This document shows positions 15,467 to 24,158 of a DNA stretch of 64,000 nucleotides, one piece after another; position 1 is the first letter of the stretch, and every line of letters begins with the position of its first letter. The DNA is from Comamonas halotolerans (GTDB lineage Bacteria; Pseudomonadota; Gammaproteobacteria; Burkholderiales; Burkholderiaceae_C): NCBI RefSeq assembly GCF_030162935.1, contig NZ_JASAUZ010000001.1, forward strand, positions 186,001 to 250,000. The letters run 5' to 3'. The notes beneath the pieces were generated by a model, which did not search any database, was not told where the DNA came from, and saw only the letters and a list, made by a program, of their open reading frames with translations. The position numbers were made by a program, and so were the translations under genes.

Positions 15467-17818
15467 TCAATCATTACGGAAGACACCATTGGGCTTGAAC
15501 GTCCACCCCGTGGTCTTGCCTTTGCCGCCACGCTTGCCGCCAGCCGCATTCAACGAACGAATCTCCAGCGATTCTTCCTTGAACTTGCCGCCCCGGCCCA
15601 CACCGGTGATACGCACGGAACGCGTGTACGCCGCTGCGCCCGCCAGGGCGTACTTGTCGTCAATCTTCATCAGTTGCAAACCACGGCCTCCGGACATGAG
15701 CTTGAGCTCTGACAGCGCGTAGGTCAGCACATTGCCGCCCGTGGTCAGGCAGGCCACATGCGTGGCATCAGGCAGTTCCACGCTGCCATTGGTGCCACCA
15801 ATGACGGAAGGCTGGCACAGGGTTTCGCCATCCTGAATCGTCACAAAACTCTTTCCGCCTTTGTTGCGGGCGCACATGGACTCGACCTTGGCAATAAAGC
15901 CATAGCCACCACTACCACTCATCAACAGCTGCGCGGTCACAGGACCTGCAAAGTAGCTCACGATGGTGGTGCCAGACTCCAGATCAATCATGGTGTTGAC
16001 GGGTTGACCATCACCACGGCCACCAGGCAAGGTGGCTACGGCAACGCTGTACACACGACCGTTATTGCCAAATACGATGAGCTGATCCACCGTGCGGCAT
16101 TCAAAGGTGCCCCACAACTGGTCACCCGCCTTGAAGCTGAAGTTGCCCGCTTCATGACCGTGGCCCTTGTGCGTGCGCACCCAGCCCTTCTCGGAGATGA
16201 TGACGGTGACTGGTTCGTCCGGCACCTTGATTTCGGCAGTGACTTTTTTCTCTTCCTGGATGAGCGTGCGGCGCTCGTCGGCAAAGGTTTTGGCATCAGA
16301 CTCGATCTCTTTGATCATCAGCCGCTGCAGGCTCTTGGGGTTGGCCAAGATATCCTGCAGTTTGCCTTCTTCTTCGCGCAGCTCATTGAGCTCCTTCTCG
16401 ATCTTGATGGCTTCCAGCCGGGCCAGCTGCCGCAGACGAATTTCCAGAATGTCTTCAGCCTGCCGGTCACTCAGATCGAACCGGGCTATCAGCGCGGCTT
16501 TGGGTTCGTCGCTCTCACGGATGATGGCAATCACCTCGTCAATGTTGAGCAGAACAATCTGACGGCCTTCCAGAATGTGAATGCGGGCCTGCACCTTCTC
16601 CAGGCGATGCTGCGAGCGGCGGGTGATGGTGGTCTGGCGGAATGCAATCCATTCTTCCAGCATGCGGCGTAGCGACTTTTGCACCGGCTTGCCATCCAGA
16701 CCGATCATGGTCAGGTTGATGCTGGAATTGCTCTCCAGGCTGGTGTGTGCCAGCAAGGTGGTAATGAGGTCTTGCTGCGGGGTCTTGCCGGTCTTGGGCT
16801 CAATCACCAGACGCACGGGCGCATCTTTGCTGGACTCGTCACGCACGCCGTCAAGCACGCTGAGGATGGTGGCCTTGAGCTGCTGCTGGTCTTGTGTGAG
16901 CGCTTTCTTGCCGGTCTTGACCTTGGGATTGGAAAGCTCTTCAATCTCTTCCAGAATCTTCTGGGCCGACACGCTGGGCGGCAGCTCGTTGACCACCATT
17001 TGCCACTGGCCACGAGCCATTTCTTCAATAGTCCAGCGCGCGCGCACCTTCAGACTGCCGCGCCCCGTGCTGTAAGCATGGCGAATATCGTTTGCGCTGC
17101 TGATGATCTGACCGCCACCGGGATAGTCGGGACCGGGAATCAGCGCATACAGCTCGTCATCCGACAAGGCAGGTCTTTTCACCAGTGCCACGCAGGCGTC
17201 AGCCACTTCGCGCAGATTGTGGCTGGGAATCTCTGTGGCCAGACCGACGGCAATACCGCTGGCACCATTGAGCAGCGAAAACGGCAGGCGTGCAGGCAAC
17301 TGACTGGGCTCCTGGGTGGAGCCGTCGTAGTTGGGCACAAAGTCCACCGTGCCTTCATCAATTTCATCGAGCAGCAGCGTGGTGATCCTGGACAGACGCG
17401 CCTCGGTGTAACGCATGGCAGCGGCACCATCGCCGTCGCGGCTGCCAAAGTTGCCTTGCCCATCAATCAGCGGATAACGCTGATTGAAGTCCTGAGCCAT
17501 GCGCACCAGTGCATCGTAGGCAGACTGGTCACCATGCGGGTGAAAGCGGCCCAGCACATCACCGACCACGCGGGCCGACTTCACGGGCTTGGCCGCCGTG
17601 TTGTTGTTGGGGCCACCGTAGCTCAGACCCATGCGGTCCATGGCGTACAGAATGCGGCGCTGCACAGGCTTCATGCCATCGGCCACATCGGGCAGCGCAC
17701 GGCCCTTGACCACACTCAGCGCATATTCCAGGTAGGCACGTTGGGCGTACTGACCGAGCTCCAAAGCGTCACCAGACGCCTGGGTGGCCAAATCCAATAG
17801 TTGGGGTTGATCGCTCAT
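15467..17818 (-). CDS. parC: DNA topoisomerase IV subunit A
   Basis: The 783-residue subunit breaks and rejoins DNA during chromosome decatenation, partnered by Par[11 protein letters not shown] places the catalytic Arg136-Tyr137, and [11 protein letters not shown] (92-102) is the quinolone-resistance region. The C-terminal part has beta-propeller-like blades, including [12 protein letters not shown]. Gln98 occupies the position of E. coli ParC Ser80 and Asp102 that of Glu84, a natural difference from the enterobacterial enzyme. It is the last gene of parE-transglycosylase-parC on the minus strand and is followed by a strong terminator. GyrA is excluded by the ParC-type layout and the parE context. 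Confidence 0.95.
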   Translation of the reverse strand: MSDQPQLLDLATQASGDALELGQYAQRAYLEYALSVVKGRALPDVADGMKPVQRRILYAMDRMGLSYGGPNNNTAAKPVKSARVVGDVLGRFHPHGDQSAYDALVRMAQDFNQRYPLIDGQGNFGSRDGDGAAAMRYTEARLSRITTLLLDEIDEGTVDFVPNYDGSTQEPSQLPARLPFSLLNGASGIAVGLATEIPSHNLREVADACVALVKRPALSDDELYALIPGPDYPGGGQIISSANDIRHAYSTGRGSLKVRARWTIEEMARGQWQMVVNELPPSVSAQKILEEIEELSNPKVKTGKKALTQDQQQLKATILSVLDGVRDESSKDAPVRLVIEPKTGKTPQQDLITTLLAHTSLESNSSINLTMIGLDGKPVQKSLRRMLEEWIAFRQTTITRRSQHRLEKVQARIHILEGRQIVLLNIDEVIAIIRESDEPKAALIARFDLSDRQAEDILEIRLRQLARLEAIKIEKELNELREEEGKLQDILANPKSLQRLMIKEIESDAKTFADERRTLIQEEKKVTAEIKVPDEPVTVIISEKGWVRTHKGHGHEAGNFSFKAGDQLWGTFECRTVDQLIVFGNNGRVYSVAVATLPGGRGDGQPVNTMIDLESGTTIVSYFAGPVTAQLLMSGSGGYGFIAKVESMCARNKGGKSFVTIQDGETLCQPSVIGGTNGSVELPDATHVACLTTGGNVLTYALSELKLMSGGRGLQLMKIDDKYALAGAAAYTRSVRITGVGRGGKFKEESLEIRSLNAAGGKRGGKGKTTGWTFKPNGVFRND

Positions 17819-17901
17819 GGTTTCTTAGTTTTTGACAGCAGTGGCAGAGCGTCTCCTCCAACGCACAGCCCTGCTGGGTTGATGTTCTGCAGCCGACCGG
17901 A

Positions 17902-18768
17902 TCAGTTTTTCACGTCTCCAGTGGCTGGTATGGTCATGCGAAAGCGACTGTCGTCCGTCGGGCTGCGCCCCAGTTGTGCGCTGCCACCATAAAGACCCAC
18001 ACTACCATCAGCCACCAAGGTAGGCTGCAGACTGGCGTACAAAGTCATCACGGTTTTGACGTAGTTTTGCGTTTCTTTGTAGGGCGGAATTTTGTTCCCG
18101 AAGCGTTGCACCGCACCTTCTCCCGCGTTATAGGCGGCTATCACCAGATCGATACGCCCCGGAAACAAACCTTGCAGGTAACGGACATAACGTGCGCTCA
18201 CAGGGACGTTGATGGCTGGGTCTTTGAGCTTTTGTTCAATGGAGCGGTTTTTATCACCTGCAACACCAAAACGCGCCGCAGTATCTGGAATCACCTGCAT
18301 CAGTCCAATCGCACCTTTCGGAGAGACTGCCGATGCGTTGAATCCGGACTCTGCCGTGGCAATGGCCTTGAGCAGTTGCTCGTCCACTCCAACCTTGCTG
18401 GCTGCCGCACGGATGTGCTTGGCATGCAACTTGTAGCCTGGGCTGTTGGCAAAGTAACGGGTGGCAGCGCTGCGGTCTTTTTCCGAAGCCACCGCCAACT
18501 GGTTGGCCGCTTTGCGGATATCCACGAACAGCGGGCCGTCACCCGGCTCCAGCGTGTTCATGGAAAAGCGGTGGTAGCGCTCATCCACACGTTCATTGGC
18601 GTAGTGCAGCACCCCATCATTGTCCACAAAGAACCAGGTCTCGGCCTGTACCATCTGCGCACCCCCTACAGCCAGCACGCCGCATGCAACGCGCAGCAGC
18701 CACCGCCGCGCAGCTGAGCGGTAAGCAACTGTGTGGACACCAGGCAGGAATGGATCTTTGTTAGTCAT
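17902..18768 (-). CDS. Lytic transglycosylase domain protein (SLT family)
   Basis: A 288-residue exported protein. A signal segment (about 22-42) ends near VQAET; then a DUF4124-like WFFVDNDGVLHYANE stretch; then an SLT domain with the catalytic glutamate in TAESGFN and the downstream GAIGLMQVIPDTA, AAYNAGEGAV and YVKTVM motifs. Such enzymes cleave murein glycan strands to 1,6-anhydromuramic ends in the periplasm. It lies between parE and parC on the same strand, 83 bases before parC. The clustering looks like a conserved betaproteobacterial arrangement, without obvious functional coupling to topoisomerase IV. Confidence 0.9.
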   Translation of the reverse strand: MTNKDPFLPGVHTVAYRSAARRWLLRVACGVLAVGGAQMVQAETWFFVDNDGVLHYANERVDERYHRFSMNTLEPGDGPLFVDIRKAANQLAVASEKDRSAATRYFANSPGYKLHAKHIRAAASKVGVDEQLLKAIATAESGFNASAVSPKGAIGLMQVIPDTAARFGVAGDKNRSIEQKLKDPAINVPVSARYVRYLQGLFPGRIDLVIAAYNAGEGAVQRFGNKIPPYKETQNYVKTVMTLYASLQPTLVADGSVGLYGGSAQLGRSPTDDSRFRMTIPATGDVKN

Positions 18769-18905
18769 TGCTCACATTTAAGCATTTGAAGACCTTGTAC
18801 CGTAAGTTCACACCATAAACCCGTGTGGAGTTACAGCCCATCATCCCCAAATGCCAAAGATGCCGTAAGACGAGTGCGCTTGTCGCTTGTATGAGGCTGC
18901 CCGGC

Positions 18906-20885
18906 TTAGACATCCACCTCGACTTCGTCGCCATGCAGCTCCATCAACTCACGACGCGCAGCGGCTTCGCCCTTGCCCATGAGTTGACTGAAGATGTGTT
19001 CTGACGTGGCAATGTCCAAGGCGTCCACCTGCACAGGCAGCAGGCGACGGGTGTCCGGGTTGAGCGTGGTCTCCCACAACTGCTCGGCATTCATCTCGCC
19101 CAAGCCCTTGAAGCGGCTGATCTGGCACTTCTCACGCGCCACACCTTCCTTGGCGGCTTTGTCCAATATGGAATTGAGCTCCCCCTCGTCCAGCGCGTAA
19201 ACCTTGGCCGCAGGCTTTTTGCCACGCGCAGGCACATCCACGCGGAACAGCGGTGGCAAGGCAATGCAGACGTGGCCCGCCTCGATCAACTTGGGAAAGT
19301 GTTTGAAGAACAGCGTCAGCAGCAGCACCTGGATGTGGGAGCCGTCCACGTCCGCATCCGACAAGATGCAAATCTTTCCGTAGCGCAGGCCAGACAGATC
19401 AGGATTGTCATTGGGGCCGTGCGGATCCACACCAATTGCTACAGAGATGTCATGCACCTCGTTGTTGGCAAATAAGCGGTCGCGGTCCACTTCCCAGGTG
19501 TTCAGAACCTTGCCGCGCAAGGGCAGCACGGCCTGGGTTTCCTTGTTGCGGCCCATTTTGGCGGAGCCGCCCGCAGAGTCACCCTCCACCAGAAACACTT
19601 CGTTGACAGCCAGATCGCGGCTTTCGCAGTCGGTGAGCTTGCCGGGCAGCACAGCCACGCCCGAGCCCTTGCGCTTCTCTACCTTCTGCCCTGCTTTCTG
19701 GCGAATTTGCGCAGCCTTGATGGCCAGCTCCGCCAGCTTTTTGCCGTGCTCCACATGCGCGTTGAGCCATAGCTCCATGGCAGGTTTGACAAAGCCGGAG
19801 ACCAGGCGCACCGCATCACGACTGTTGAGCTTTTCCTTGACCTGTCCCTGAAACTGCGGATCCAGCACCTTGGCCGAGAGCACAAAGCTGGCGCGGGCAA
19901 ACACGTCATCCGGCATGAGCTTGACGCCCTTGGGCAACAGCGCGTGCAGCTCGATAAAGCCTTTGACTGCCTGAAACAGGCCATCACGCAGACCACTCTC
20001 GTGCGTGCCACCTGCGGTGGTGGGAATCAGGTTGACATAGCTCTCGCGCATCGGTGCGCCCAGCTCGGTAAAGGCCAGGCACCAAGCTGCGCCCTCACCT
20101 TCACTGAAAGTGTCATTGTGCTTGTCGGCAAAACCTTCGCCTTCGAGCAAGGGAATGACAGGATCGGCATTGAGCGTTTGCGACAAATAGTCTTTCAAGC
20201 CGCCCTTGTACTGCCATTGCTGAACCTCTTTGTTCTTTTCATTGGTCAGCGTGACGCTGACGCCCGGCATCAGCACTGCCTTGGAGCGCAGCAGGTGCAC
20301 CAGCTCATGCATGGGCAGGTTGGCGCTGTCAAAGTATTTGACATCGGGCCATACGCGCACCGTAGTGCCTTGTTTGCGGTCGCCAGCAACCATGGCACGG
20401 GTGCGCAAAGGTTCGACCACATCACCACCCGAAAATGCCAGCGTGGCTACCTTGCCATCACGGTGGACACTGACTTCCAGACGTGTGGACAGCGCATTGG
20501 TCACCGAAACGCCCACACCATGCAGGCCACCGGAGAAGCTGTATGCGCCCCCGCTGCCTTTGTCGAACTTGCCACCGGCATGCAGCCGTGTGAAGACCAG
20601 CTCCACCACTGGGGCTTTTTCTTCGGGGTGCAGTCCAAAGGGAATGCCACGCCCGTCGTCTTCCACACTGACAGAACCGTCGGTGTGCAAATTGACCTTG
20701 ATTTTCTTGCCATATCCGGCAAGGGCTTCGTCCGCAGCGTTGTCAATCACCTCTTGCAGAATATGCAAGGGATTGTCGGTGCGGGTGTACATGCCCGGGC
20801 GTTGCTTGACGGGCTCCAGGCCCTTGAGCACGCGAATCGAGCCTTCCGAATAAGCGGATGCAGAAGTAGAGGTTTTAGCTGCCAT
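18906..20885 (-). CDS. parE: DNA topoisomerase IV subunit B
   Basis: The 659-residue ATPase subunit of topoisomerase IV. The GHKL fold shows EVIDNAADEALAG, DDGRGIP and GLHGVGVSVTNALS; the TOPRIM domain shows LVEGDSAGGSAK and LSDADVDGSHI, and the C-terminus has FKGLGEMNAEQLWETT. ATG 20885 begins the conserved N-terminus (AYSEGSIRVLKGLEPV), whereas an upstream in-frame extension to 20987 reads through likely promoter sequence. ParE-like length rather than the longer GyrB supports the call. It is divergent from the MFS gene and upstream of the transglycosylase and parC. Confidence 0.95.
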   Translation of the reverse strand: MAAKTSTSASAYSEGSIRVLKGLEPVKQRPGMYTRTDNPLHILQEVIDNAADEALAGYGKKIKVNLHTDGSVSVEDDGRGIPFGLHPEEKAPVVELVFTRLHAGGKFDKGSGGAYSFSGGLHGVGVSVTNALSTRLEVSVHRDGKVATLAFSGGDVVEPLRTRAMVAGDRKQGTTVRVWPDVKYFDSANLPMHELVHLLRSKAVLMPGVSVTLTNEKNKEVQQWQYKGGLKDYLSQTLNADPVIPLLEGEGFADKHNDTFSEGEGAAWCLAFTELGAPMRESYVNLIPTTAGGTHESGLRDGLFQAVKGFIELHALLPKGVKLMPDDVFARASFVLSAKVLDPQFQGQVKEKLNSRDAVRLVSGFVKPAMELWLNAHVEHGKKLAELAIKAAQIRQKAGQKVEKRKGSGVAVLPGKLTDCESRDLAVNEVFLVEGDSAGGSAKMGRNKETQAVLPLRGKVLNTWEVDRDRLFANNEVHDISVAIGVDPHGPNDNPDLSGLRYGKICILSDADVDGSHIQVLLLTLFFKHFPKLIEAGHVCIALPPLFRVDVPARGKKPAAKVYALDEGELNSILDKAAKEGVAREKCQISRFKGLGEMNAEQLWETTLNPDTRRLLPVQVDALDIATSEHIFSQLMGKGEAAARRELMELHGDEVEVDV

Positions 20886-21061
20886 GGGGGCGGATTGTAG
20901 TTCCGGCCACAGCTCGGTGCTGGATAAATTCACAGTAACCAATCGCGGACTCCGTGAAGAAAGAAGGCAAAGCTGACATCGTGCCATTCGATGGCAGCTT
21001 TGCGCAATGCGTATCCCGCAAGTTGCACCTATTACGAAATCATTTGGCTACATTGCTTGCC

Positions 21062-22300
21062 ATGCAAAACAACACACAACAGACACCGACACTGCGCTTG
21101 CCCACTTTGCAAGTGCTGTTGTGCGGAGGCATGGTGGTGACGCTGGCCATGGGTATTCGCCACGGTTTTGGACTGTGGCTGCAACCCATCACCCAGGACA
21201 TGGGCTGGACACGCGAGAGCTTTTCGCTGGCCATCGCCATACAAAACCTCTCCTGGGGCATTTTCGGCATTTTTGTGGGCATGATTGCCGACCGCATTGG
21301 TGCCTTCAAGGTGCTGATTGGTGGTTCCATCCTGTATGCCCTGGGGCTGGCTGGTATGGCACTGGCGCCCAGCACGCTGTGGTTTGCCATTTTTGCGGGC
21401 TTGGTCATTGGCGCAGCACAGGCCGGCACCACCTATGCCGTGGTCTACGGTGTGCTGGGAAGACAGATCCCGACAGAGCGACGCAGCTGGGCCATGGGAG
21501 TGACAGCGGCTGCCGGATCATTTGGTCAGTTTTTCATGGTTCCTGTGGAGGGCACCCTGATCAGCGCCTTTGGCTGGAGCAATGCGCTGCTGATTCTGGC
21601 AGTGCTGGTATTGCTTATCTGCGTGCTGGCCTTTGGCCTGCGCGAGCCCGGCTTTACGAGTGGCACCGCTCCCAAGCGGGAACAAACCATTGTGCAGGCG
21701 CTGAAAGAAGCCTGGACCAACCCCAGCTTCGTGCTGCTGACTGCGGGCTACTTTGTCTGTGGCTTTCAGGTAATGTTCATCGGCGTACATATGCCCAGTT
21801 ACCTGAAAGACTTTGGCATGGCCCCCCACGTGGCGAGCATCGGACTGGCACTGGTGGGCTTGTTCAATATTTTCGGCACTTATCTGGCGGGCAATCTGGG
21901 CCAGAAATACCCTCAGCACAAACGCTATGTGCTCTCAGGCATTTATGGCATGCGCTCGGTGGTGACGGTGCTGTTCTTGCTGGCTCCGTTGTCGAACTGG
22001 TCGGTGTATCTGTACACAGCAGCCATGGGCTTTCTGTGGCTATCCACCGTGCCGCTGACCAATGCCACGATTGCACAAATCTTTGGCGTGCAACACCTGT
22101 CCATGCTGGGTGGTTTTGTCTTTTGCAGCCACCAGCTCGGCAGCTTCATGGGAGTGTGGCTGGGCGGTTACCTGTATGACCTGAGTGGCAACTACGATAT
22201 GGTCTGGTACCTGTCGATTGCACTGGGCGTGTTTGCAGCATTGGTGAATCTGCCAGTGCGTGAAGCCCCTTTGCAGCGCAAACCTGCAGCGGCTGCGTAA
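21062..22300 (+). CDS. MFS transporter, OFA/monocarboxylate-like
   Basis: A 412-residue carrier with 12 hydrophobic helices and a central loop. RHGFGLWLQPITQDMGW at the N-terminus and the ADRIGAFKVL loop between helices 2 and 3 are typical of the oxalate/formate antiporter-like and monocarboxylate MFS branch found widely in Burkholderiales. ATG 21062 matches the expected cytoplasmic N-terminus; the ribosome site is weak. A small membrane-peptide gene starts 3 bases after its stop. The substrate is probably an organic anion but cannot be read from sequence. Confidence 0.85.
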   Translation: MQNNTQQTPTLRLPTLQVLLCGGMVVTLAMGIRHGFGLWLQPITQDMGWTRESFSLAIAIQNLSWGIFGIFVGMIADRIGAFKVLIGGSILYALGLAGMALAPSTLWFAIFAGLVIGAAQAGTTYAVVYGVLGRQIPTERRSWAMGVTAAAGSFGQFFMVPVEGTLISAFGWSNALLILAVLVLLICVLAFGLREPGFTSGTAPKREQTIVQALKEAWTNPSFVLLTAGYFVCGFQVMFIGVHMPSYLKDFGMAPHVASIGLALVGLFNIFGTYLAGNLGQKYPQHKRYVLSGIYGMRSVVTVLFLLAPLSNWSVYLYTAAMGFLWLSTVPLTNATIAQIFGVQHLSMLGGFVFCSHQLGSFMGVWLGGYLYDLSGNYDMVWYLSIALGVFAALVNLPVREAPLQRKPAAAA

Positions 22301-22303
22301 TAT

Positions 22304-22468
22304 ATGTGTCCCATGGCCTCCACCAACACCCCATCCCCCATGTTGCCCCTGTGGCTGCGACTTTTGGTCTGGGCGGTCGTTCTGGCTGCCCTGCTGGCGG
22401 TATTTGCCCTGTACACACAGCCCGAATTCATGCGCACACTGGCAGATCAGGTTTGGGCCTGCTTTTAA
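22304..22468 (+). CDS. Small single-span membrane protein, 54 residues
   Basis: Starting 3 bases after the MFS stop, this frame encodes a short Ser/Thr/Pro-rich N-terminus, one strong hydrophobic helix (LRLLVWAVVLAALLAVFALY) and a C-terminus ending DQVWACF. Base composition fits real coding sequence and the tight spacing suggests coupling to the carrier. ATG 22313 is an alternative start. I recognise no named family; a role as a small accessory peptide is speculation. Confidence 0.55.
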   Translation: MCPMASTNTPSPMLPLWLRLLVWAVVLAALLAVFALYTQPEFMRTLADQVWACF

Positions 22469-22491
22469 GCTGAGGGATTCTCCCCGGCGGC

Positions 22492-23322
22492 ATGGCTGGG
22501 AGAGATGTTTTGCCTCGCATCATCATCACCGGCGCCTCGGATGGCATTGGCGCTGAAATGGCCCGCCAACTGGCACATACACACAAAAATCAAGCCCAAC
22601 TGGTGCTGGCAGCACGCAATGCGGCCAACTTGCAAACAGTGGCTCTGGAGTGCCGCGCCGCTCAGGCGCAGGTACTGGTGGTGCCAACCGATGTTTCCGT
22701 GCAAGCCCAATGCAGGGCCTTGATGGTTCAGGCTGTGGACGCCTTCGGCGGCATTGATGTGCTGGTGAACAATGCCGGTGTTTCAGCACACGCCATGTTT
22801 GCAGAAGTAAGTGCCCAGAACCTGAAATGGTATGAAGACCTGATGCGTGTAAACCTGTGGGGCACCATCTGGTGCAGCCATGCCGCTTTACCCCACTTGC
22901 AGGCATCGCGGGGGCGTCTGGTTGGTGTGTCGTCACTGGCCGGTCTGGTTGGCGTGCCCGGACGCACCGCCTACAGTGCCAGCAAATTTGCCATGGCCGG
23001 TTTTCTGGAAGCCTTGCGCGCAGAACTCAAACCCACAGGCGTTAGTGTCACGACTGCATATCCCGGCGTAGTGGACACACGCATTCGCTACCATGGTTTC
23101 AATGCGCAAGGACAGGCAGCAGGTGTGAGCGCACTCAAAGAAGAAGGTGCCATGCCCGTGGCCGAGTGCGCACGCCTGATCATCAACGGCATGAACGCCC
23201 GCCAGCGCGAGGTCGTGATGACGGGCAAGGCCAAAGTGGGCCGCTTCATGAAACTGATCGCTCCAGGTCTGGTCGAAAACATGGCTTTGGCAGCGGTCAA
23301 AGACGAAAACCGACCACACTAG
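22492..23322 (+). CDS. SDR-family oxidoreductase
   Basis: A 276-residue classical SDR. ITGASDGIG (about 12-20) is the cofactor glycine motif, NNAGVSAHAMF follows, and the catalytic triad is in SSLAGLVGVPGRTAYSASK (Ser, Tyr, Lys). The C-terminus has an extra helical part (TGKAKVGRFMKLIAPGLVENMA) seen in DltE/YqjQ-like membrane-associated SDRs. ATG 22492 is assigned; a TTG at 22510 has a better spaced GGGAG and is a possible true start. The substrate is unknown. It sits 24 bases after the small membrane-protein gene. Confidence 0.85.
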   Translation: MAGRDVLPRIIITGASDGIGAEMARQLAHTHKNQAQLVLAARNAANLQTVALECRAAQAQVLVVPTDVSVQAQCRALMVQAVDAFGGIDVLVNNAGVSAHAMFAEVSAQNLKWYEDLMRVNLWGTIWCSHAALPHLQASRGRLVGVSSLAGLVGVPGRTAYSASKFAMAGFLEALRAELKPTGVSVTTAYPGVVDTRIRYHGFNAQGQAAGVSALKEEGAMPVAECARLIINGMNARQREVVMTGKAKVGRFMKLIAPGLVENMALAAVKDENRPH

Positions 23323-23396
23323 CCTGTACTACGAGACAGGCCATACATACCCTCGTCTGCATGGCAGGGACCATCGCTTGCCCTATAGTTGATTGC

Positions 23397-23966
23397 ATGA
23401 TCTGCGCTTCGACTACTTCGCTTGCCACTGCTACTGCAGCGCCCCCTTCTGAATGGATTCAACGCTTTGCTCACCTGCTTCCAGCACAGGCTCGGGTACT
23501 GGACGTTGCCTGTGGCAGCGGTCGCCATGCGGTCTATCTGACACAGCTAGGTCACCAGGTGACAGGTCTGGATCGCAACACTGAAGCGCTGGCACAGTTG
23601 CCCTCAGAAGTGACATCAATTGAAGCCGACATCGAAAACGGCCCATGGCCATTGGCGGGCCAACAGTTTGATGCGGTCATCGTCACCAACTACCTGTGGC
23701 GCGCTTTATGGCCGCGACTGCTGTCCAGCGTGCGTGAGGGGGGTGTTTTGCTTTATGAAACCTTTGCCCAAGGCAATGAGGTCTACGGCAAACCCTCGCG
23801 TCCAGACTTTCTGCTGGCCCCCGGCGAACTCCTGCAGGTTTGCGCTGGCTGGCACATCGTGGCTTATGAACATGGTATGCGCAGCCAGCCGGAGCGCGTG
23901 GTGCAGCGTATCGCAGCGATTCATCCTGACTCAGCTTCGATAGCTGCCTTCCCTATCCAGGCTTGA
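23397..23966 (+). CDS. Class I SAM-dependent methyltransferase
   Basis: The 189-residue protein has motif I as VLDVACGSGRHAVYL, an acidic end to strand 2 (TGLDRNTEAL), IEADIENGPWPL for motif II and a DAVIVTNYLWRALWP motif near strand 4. The SGRHAVYLTQLGHQVTGLDRN pattern is close to TehB/UbiG-type small-molecule methyltransferases. ATG 23397 starts the unit; longer frames upstream overlap the SDR gene and lack support. The acceptor is unknown and the adjacent genes give no clear pathway. Confidence 0.82.
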   Translation: MICASTTSLATATAAPPSEWIQRFAHLLPAQARVLDVACGSGRHAVYLTQLGHQVTGLDRNTEALAQLPSEVTSIEADIENGPWPLAGQQFDAVIVTNYLWRALWPRLLSSVREGGVLLYETFAQGNEVYGKPSRPDFLLAPGELLQVCAGWHIVAYEHGMRSQPERVVQRIAAIHPDSASIAAFPIQA

Positions 23967-24158
23967 GCAGTATTCGACGGCTACAGACTCGTTGTTGCTT
24001 TTCTTTACGTTGAGCTGCGTGCACTTGCGATTTGCACTGCTGCGCCCGCGCTAATCTATGCGGCGGCAAACTTTGTCACCGTCTGCACCACCTCTGTCTT
24101 GTACTGCCAGCCGCAATGCCGCTGACACGTTTAGAGTTCAACCCTGCATTCTTTCCTC

